Source: Acanthosoma haemorrhoidale (lineage: Eukaryota; Arthropoda; Insecta; Hemiptera; Acanthosomatidae). Taken from it: a DNA stretch of 64,000 nt. How positions within the stretch are numbered: position 1 is the stretch's first letter; each line of letters opens with the position of its first letter. Below, one piece after another: positions 59,400 to 64,000 of the stretch. The position numbers and the translations under genes were made by a program. Under the pieces are notes generated by a model. The model searched no databases. It was not told the DNA's origin and saw nothing but the letters and a program-made list of their open reading frames with translations. The stretch is taken from the NCBI GenBank assembly GCA_930367205.1, contig OV884011.1:118913866-118977865 (forward strand). Reading direction: 5' to 3'.

Positions 59400-61560
59400 T
59401 TCATTAATACATTTCCATCAAAATTAGCCATTCTCTTCTCCACTCTCCGAGTGTTATTCTATGTGCGATGATGACGACGCCATCGAAATGAGTAGCTTTG
59501 CTTCACTCCACTCCTTCGGAGATTGTTAGCAATATGGGGAAATTTTGAACAGCGAGCTGACGTAGTGCAGTTGAAGAAGCCACATGTACATGCAGCTATA
59601 AATAGTTATTAGAAGACTATTGTCCTAACAGAAGAGGGAGTAAAAGTGTTGGGGGGAGAAGAGTATTCCAAGAACCCCTCTCCTCCCCCTTTCATAATGA
59701 CGTCAGCTTGTAGCAGCATTCTTCGAAAGCATGAATGAAACCTACTCCCAGTAGCTAGTACGGTACGGTGGCGCGCCTTCGTGGTTATCTCCTGTGTATG
59801 TTCTGCTATGGAGACAAGCGACAACTCTAATTGGGTTCAAGGGAGGATAACGTATTGGAACCCTCCCGGTAAGCCACTTGCTCATTGTAAAGTTTTTAAC
59901 TGGTGTCTTATAAGGAATACAGCCTCTGTAATAACATAAAATACCTATTGAAAACAATTTAAATTTATCTTATTTTCATTCAATTTTAGTGAATATTCTT
60001 ATCAGATGTGACATCCTAATAAGTTTAGTTACTTAGCAACTCGTTATTATGCATTATTTCTCGAGATTATTTGATAACATGACTTTGTACCTGAAACTGT
60101 CAACTTCAACTAATCGTCCTCTTCTAAGTATGTATATAAATGGATTTCAGGTAATATTATATGACATTTGAAGATTGATTAGTTTTCAATAGAGCTAAGA
60201 TTTGTTCTTTCAAATACGGCTGATTTAGAAATTTTGAAAACTAACATGAAATAAGTGCAGTCAACGATAGGTAAATAATAGTTCCTTGCTATATTTCAAA
60301 TATAACATAATTTAATTAAAGCTATTAAATTCTAATAAAATGTAAAGTTCAATTAAGGGGTATGCGCTGGAGTGTTGCTATTAGTAATAAAACAAATATT
60401 ATTGGGAAACTGTCTACTGTCTAGTCAATTTACTTAAACTCCTCTTGGGGTTTTAGGTGCACAGCTGATTTAGTGGAAACAAATTTTTTTTAGGTTAGAG
60501 GTATATTTCAGTTCTGGGGCTCTTTTTTTTGTGTGGGGGGGGGGTTGACTGTATACTTCTTAAGGAAGGATTACCTGAGGCAGTTAGTGTTGGTAGATTT
60601 GTTAGGTATTACTCATGTTACCGTTGGAATGGATATGACGTGGTGATAGACAAAGGCTCCGATCCCGGCAAGGATGATGCTATAGGAGGTGAGTCAGTGG
60701 CGGACTCTCGCCAGTTCCCAGAACCTGGGGATTCTCTGGCTGACTCATGAGTACGTCACGTACGTGCAGCTTTTCCGTCTAGCGGCCATGGCCGGGAGTG
60801 GGGGACAGCTGATCCCTTTCTTCTGTTTATTTCCATTAATACCTAGTATTTTCCCCTTTTCCTTCTGTTTGGCTACCGAATAATTTGATAAGCTACGTTG
60901 CCAAGTTTTATGAACCATAACTCTGTGTCTTTTGACCTATGGTTGGTTACAATTTCATTAAAAAATTTATTTTAATATAATGCTTGTACGCCAACTTAAC
61001 TGGTGGTGGTAGTAGTTTTGGGTTTATAGCTCTGTTACGCCTTGGTTTGAGAGAGTAAGGACGCCACTGCTATCAAACCAATTTGGGACAGGTATCATAT
61101 ACAGATGGGAATCGAACTTTCACAGTTCTGATCCTTGTAAACTGCTCTAACGTTCCAGCTAGAGCAACCATCATTGAGCCTTTACAGATTTATTAATTGC
61201 TATAGGGACAACAACGTCCCTGCCATTTTTTTATTGGCTAAAATTTGTCTTCTTTTGTTATTTGCTAAGCCCCACCAGTTTACGTAAAAATAGACTTTTA
61301 AACAGGGAAGTAAGTCCTAAACAGCTAAAATTGTGTTTGGCGAATGTCACCCATTTCCTAAATACGACCGTTGACCATTTAATAGCTGGTAAGGTTATTA
61401 TTTATTTCTAAAATCTGGCCACTCCCCTGTATGTGTCAGTAATGTACCTTCCTCCTACCTCGACTCAAATTGACCTTCAGCCAAAGCATCCGTTCCATTT
61501 GACCCATATACATCATTTCCGGACCGCCGGAAGTAAAAAAACAACAACAATAATACAAGT
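59400..61560. other. Less AT-rich unassigned block
   Basis: GC is visibly higher than in the flanks, with CpG-containing words (GGTGGCGCGCC near 59769, ACGTCACGTACGTG near 60754). A TATA-like CTATAAATAG lies at 59595-59604. An open frame at 60529-60750 ends its best part in GGAG|GTGAGT (about 60689), a good donor, but no proper acceptor or start was found. It may be an old repeat or a missed exon. Confidence 0.35.
61095..61175 (-). repeat. tRNA-like sequence, SINE head or tRNA pseudogene
   Basis: Minus strand: GGTTGCTCTAGCTGGAACGT then TAGAGC (D-arm-like with A box), CAGTT...AACTG (anticodon-stem-like but with a 12-base loop), and AAGTTCGATTCCCATC (clear B box). The irregular anticodon arm argues against a working tRNA. 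Confidence 0.5.
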
Positions 61561-63179
61561 GTGAAAAATGTTCTAGGTAAGGACGTTAACCTCAAGACAT
61601 TGCCCTATAACGAAAAACTTGCCCTGTTGACTGGTTGGCTTGTTTTTAGTATACATTTTAACTTCAGCGAGTAGTCATTGGTACGTTCTTTGTGTCTCCT
61701 ATTCTTATACAGATCCATTAATCCTGTCCGCCTCGTCAAACAATCTATACATTTTTACGCGCTAGTTTAGAATTGGTTTTAGAGCTTTCTGGAACCCTTG
61801 ATTTCTTCCTTTCTGCTTCACCTGATTGCCATTTTTCGCTACTCTTTTCCGCTTTTACCTTTTTCGGACCATTCTAATAATTTAGTTGTTACTTACCCGA
61901 AGTTCATACTGTATGGAGTACTTCTAGCCGTTTGTATCTGGGTTTTTTTTTTACATATTTTACCTTGGGCTCCGGCCTCGGGAGTTACAACCCGTCGTAA
62001 CTCACATCATCCAGTGACAGCATGAAACATACTGCCCCCTGATCTCACTATCGCAGTTATTTATTCTTATATGTAAATTCAAATGAACCTTCAATGAAGG
62101 GATTCTTATTATCCACATCGCCTTGTATTTAATCCAATGTAGTGATTTTGGTTTGATCGTTCTTCTCCAGATCTCTCGATGCCTTCTTCATCTTCTCCGC
62201 CTACCTTCTGGATTTCATTCTACGCTTTTTCTAATATTGTGGACATTTCCACTTGCGGCAAGTGGAGTCCTGCGGATTTCTGTTTGTTTCTACGACACGT
62301 GAAGTAAACTCTTCACTGTTTATTACCGCAGGGCGCATTATCCCCGGGATGTTCTAGAGAGATCTGTCTTGTAAAATCTGTAGCCTTAAAATTAGTGTTG
62401 AAATTCTTTATCTTCCCGTTAGCCCGAATATTTCATTACCTCCGTACAGACCTATTCCAAACGAAGTTAAGCTGAGCTTCTCTGATCCTCCGAATTGCAT
62501 TCCGTTCCTCCATGATGCTCATTTAAACTTTGTATTATCAGAAATTATTATTTACTCTCATAATCATTTATCCATTGGCGTTTAATGCCGCGTAGTCATT
62601 GGTTTTAAAGACGACTAACCCCCCTAGCTAGCACCGGGAAATGTAATCCGTATATAGACTCTTTTCTTGTTTATGGTATTTCGGTGTGCTCCTCCTCACC
62701 GATACTGAAACAACTCCTGCAAAACAATACAAGCTAATTTTGTTTAATTGCATATCAATAGGAGTTGATGTTTTCTTGGATTTTGCTAATTTTTAAAATA
62801 ATGCTAATATGTACATTTTATTTAAACATTTAAAAGTAGGCCAACTCTACCAGCGCCTCATGTCTTAGCAAACATGCCAAAGTAGCTATCAGCCAATATA
62901 AGTGCATCGTCAACTCCTGCATGTCAGCTTTAATTCTTTCTCCTGAATTAAAATAAAAATAAACTTTCCTCTTAATTGCCGAGCCTCAGTGGATAGGTCT
63001 AGGTCGATTCTGTCCGTTAGTGGCCATGATTTTTTATAGCGTTTGTAAAAATGATCGAAATATACTGGTAACTTTTTGATTAAAATACAATCACTGGTAG
63101 TAAAGTAAAAAATTAAACGTAGAAAAAGTGGCTGCAATTATTTTATTTTCCGAGTCGCGGGATAAGCATGTATTTAAGA

Positions 63180-63620
63180 TTAAATAATCTGACTTTCTCG
63201 GGGCGTCTCTCCAGCCGATTTTAATAGGCTTCTACGCTGTTTTTATGAAACTGAAGAAGTACGCACAGAATTTTTAACCGGCCCTCAAACTGATGATAAA
63301 GAGTACACTCAGAGCGGCTCTGCAGAACGGTGTACCGCTTTTTAGGCATCAGACGTGGAAGACATCTAATCGGGTTCAATCATTTCAGAACGGGATACTG
63401 ATGAAAGACTTACGACATGTATCATTCCAGCAGCAGAGAAATCGTGAGCTATACGAAGACTTTGATGTGCTAGTCAATGTACTTTAGATGAGTTCGTTCG
63501 CCGTAAGCATATCAAATCCTTTGATTCGCCAAAGCAATCCCGTGTTCAACATGATATCCACTCCACCCTTTCCCTATCGATGGCAGCAGCCAGTCGAAGT
63601 GGTCCTCCATTTTGGATGGT
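63180..63620 (+). pseudogene. Second copy of the 29-kb LINE family, reverse transcriptase C-terminus
   Basis: Plus-strand pieces align with the minus-strand product at 29252-29640: ALKLMIKSTLRAALQNGVPL against RLKLLIYQSVLRPALMYGTP; QSFQNGILMKDLRH against QKFQNRVLRTSLKH; YEDFDVL against HKKFEVL; then, one frame over, DEFVRRKHIKSFDSPKQS against QDFIKRRHIKFFDSHRHS; and PPFPYRWQQP against PPPMPVRWKH. It ends near 63620 and carries at least one frameshift and a stop at 63485. Confidence 0.8.
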
Positions 63621-63769
63621 CCTGTTTGTGTTGTGTAATTTTTTTAACCGTAATCAGAAGTTTGTAATCTCTTGTAGCGTTAAAATGCAGCTCTGATGCA
63701 GTACAAGGAACCCTCTTAACCATTATGCACTTTTGTATGTATATTGTTTTTGCTAAATATGCCAAAAAA

Positions 63770-64000
63770 CACTTTTGATAAGTTTTAATGACTTGATATA
63801 ATAGCCCGAAATCATGTTAATTATTATTAATTAGGGTGGTAAGATCATTGATTTAAATACCCTGATCAATATGATAAAAAAAAGTATTTATTTGTCTAAT
63901 TAATTTATAAATGTATCTTCATTATTTTTCAGGTGGTTGGTTTTTTTATTTTTAGGAGCATTGGGCGTGAAATGGAATTACCATGTAAAATATCATTCCT
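63770..64000 (-). repeat. Dispersed AT-rich repeat copy, running off the window
   Basis: Same order as 53200-53590: TATAATAGCCCGAAATCATG, TTATTAATTAGGGTGGTAAG, ATCATTGATTTAAATACC, ATTACCATGTAAAATATCAT at the edge. Confidence 0.6.

Larger units (their letters stand above)
52550..64000. other. Presumed long intron of the gene starting at 51282
   Basis: No exon could be assigned with confidence. Contains dispersed-repeat copies (53050-53720, 55640-56250, 63770-64000), LINE remnants (58440-59000, 63180-63620), SINE-like pieces and a less AT-rich block from about 59400 to 63700. Confidence 0.45.

Noticed and set aside
59595..59604. TATA-box-like CTATAAATAG
   Set aside because: A single motif in AT-rich DNA without a gene start nearby is not enough for a promoter.
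61095..61175. Functional tRNA gene
   Set aside because: A and B boxes are present but the anticodon arm does not fold with a seven-base loop; listed as a SINE or pseudogene.

Overview
This is an AT-rich nuclear window from an animal, almost certainly an insect. The evidence is split genes with GT-AG introns (about 85 bases to 8.5 kb), a cysteine string protein closest in my recollection to the Drosophila one, and the remains of mariner, Tc1, pogo/Tigger, jockey-type LINE and Penelope-like elements. I cannot fix the insect order from the sequence. No bacterial features (operons, CRISPR, ribosome binding sites) are present.

Four genes form two head-to-head pairs. (1) Csp, the synaptic-vesicle DnaJ co-chaperone, runs on the minus strand from 26684 to 9098. 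I reconstruct six coding exons giving 226 aa. (2) About 880 bases away, a plus-strand SLC17-type anion transporter of the major facilitator superfamily starts at 27564 and ends at 39380 (eight exons, 407 aa). (3) An unrecognised 518-aa basic protein is encoded by five minus-strand exons from 50846 to 41707. It converges on the transporter. (4) Only 435 bases from its start, a plus-strand gene begins at 51282. Just two short coding exons are visible; the rest must lie beyond a first-class intron of more than 11 kb or outside the window.

The other sequence is introns and intergenic DNA filled with dead transposons. By position: a pogo/Tigger remnant (1-1578), a mariner with intact ends and a broken transposase (2213-3469), a decayed multi-frame ORF with a Cys-rich tail (20069-21195), a LINE 3' end plus a second truncated copy of it (28612-30185), a Penelope-like endonuclease pair in inverted orientation (47260-48040), a Tc1 remnant (48740-49700), a jockey reverse-transcriptase remnant (58440-59000), and a second copy of the 29-kb LINE family (63180-63620).

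A dispersed AT-rich repeat recurs about ten times between 31 kb and the window end, in both orientations. It has a recognisable head (around CTGTGTGTCTGTCTGTC) and a body of roughly 200-245-base units. I do not recognise it, and it is the best candidate here for an undescribed element. I saw no new defence or biosynthetic system. The most notable protein-coding item is the 518-aa orphan gene.
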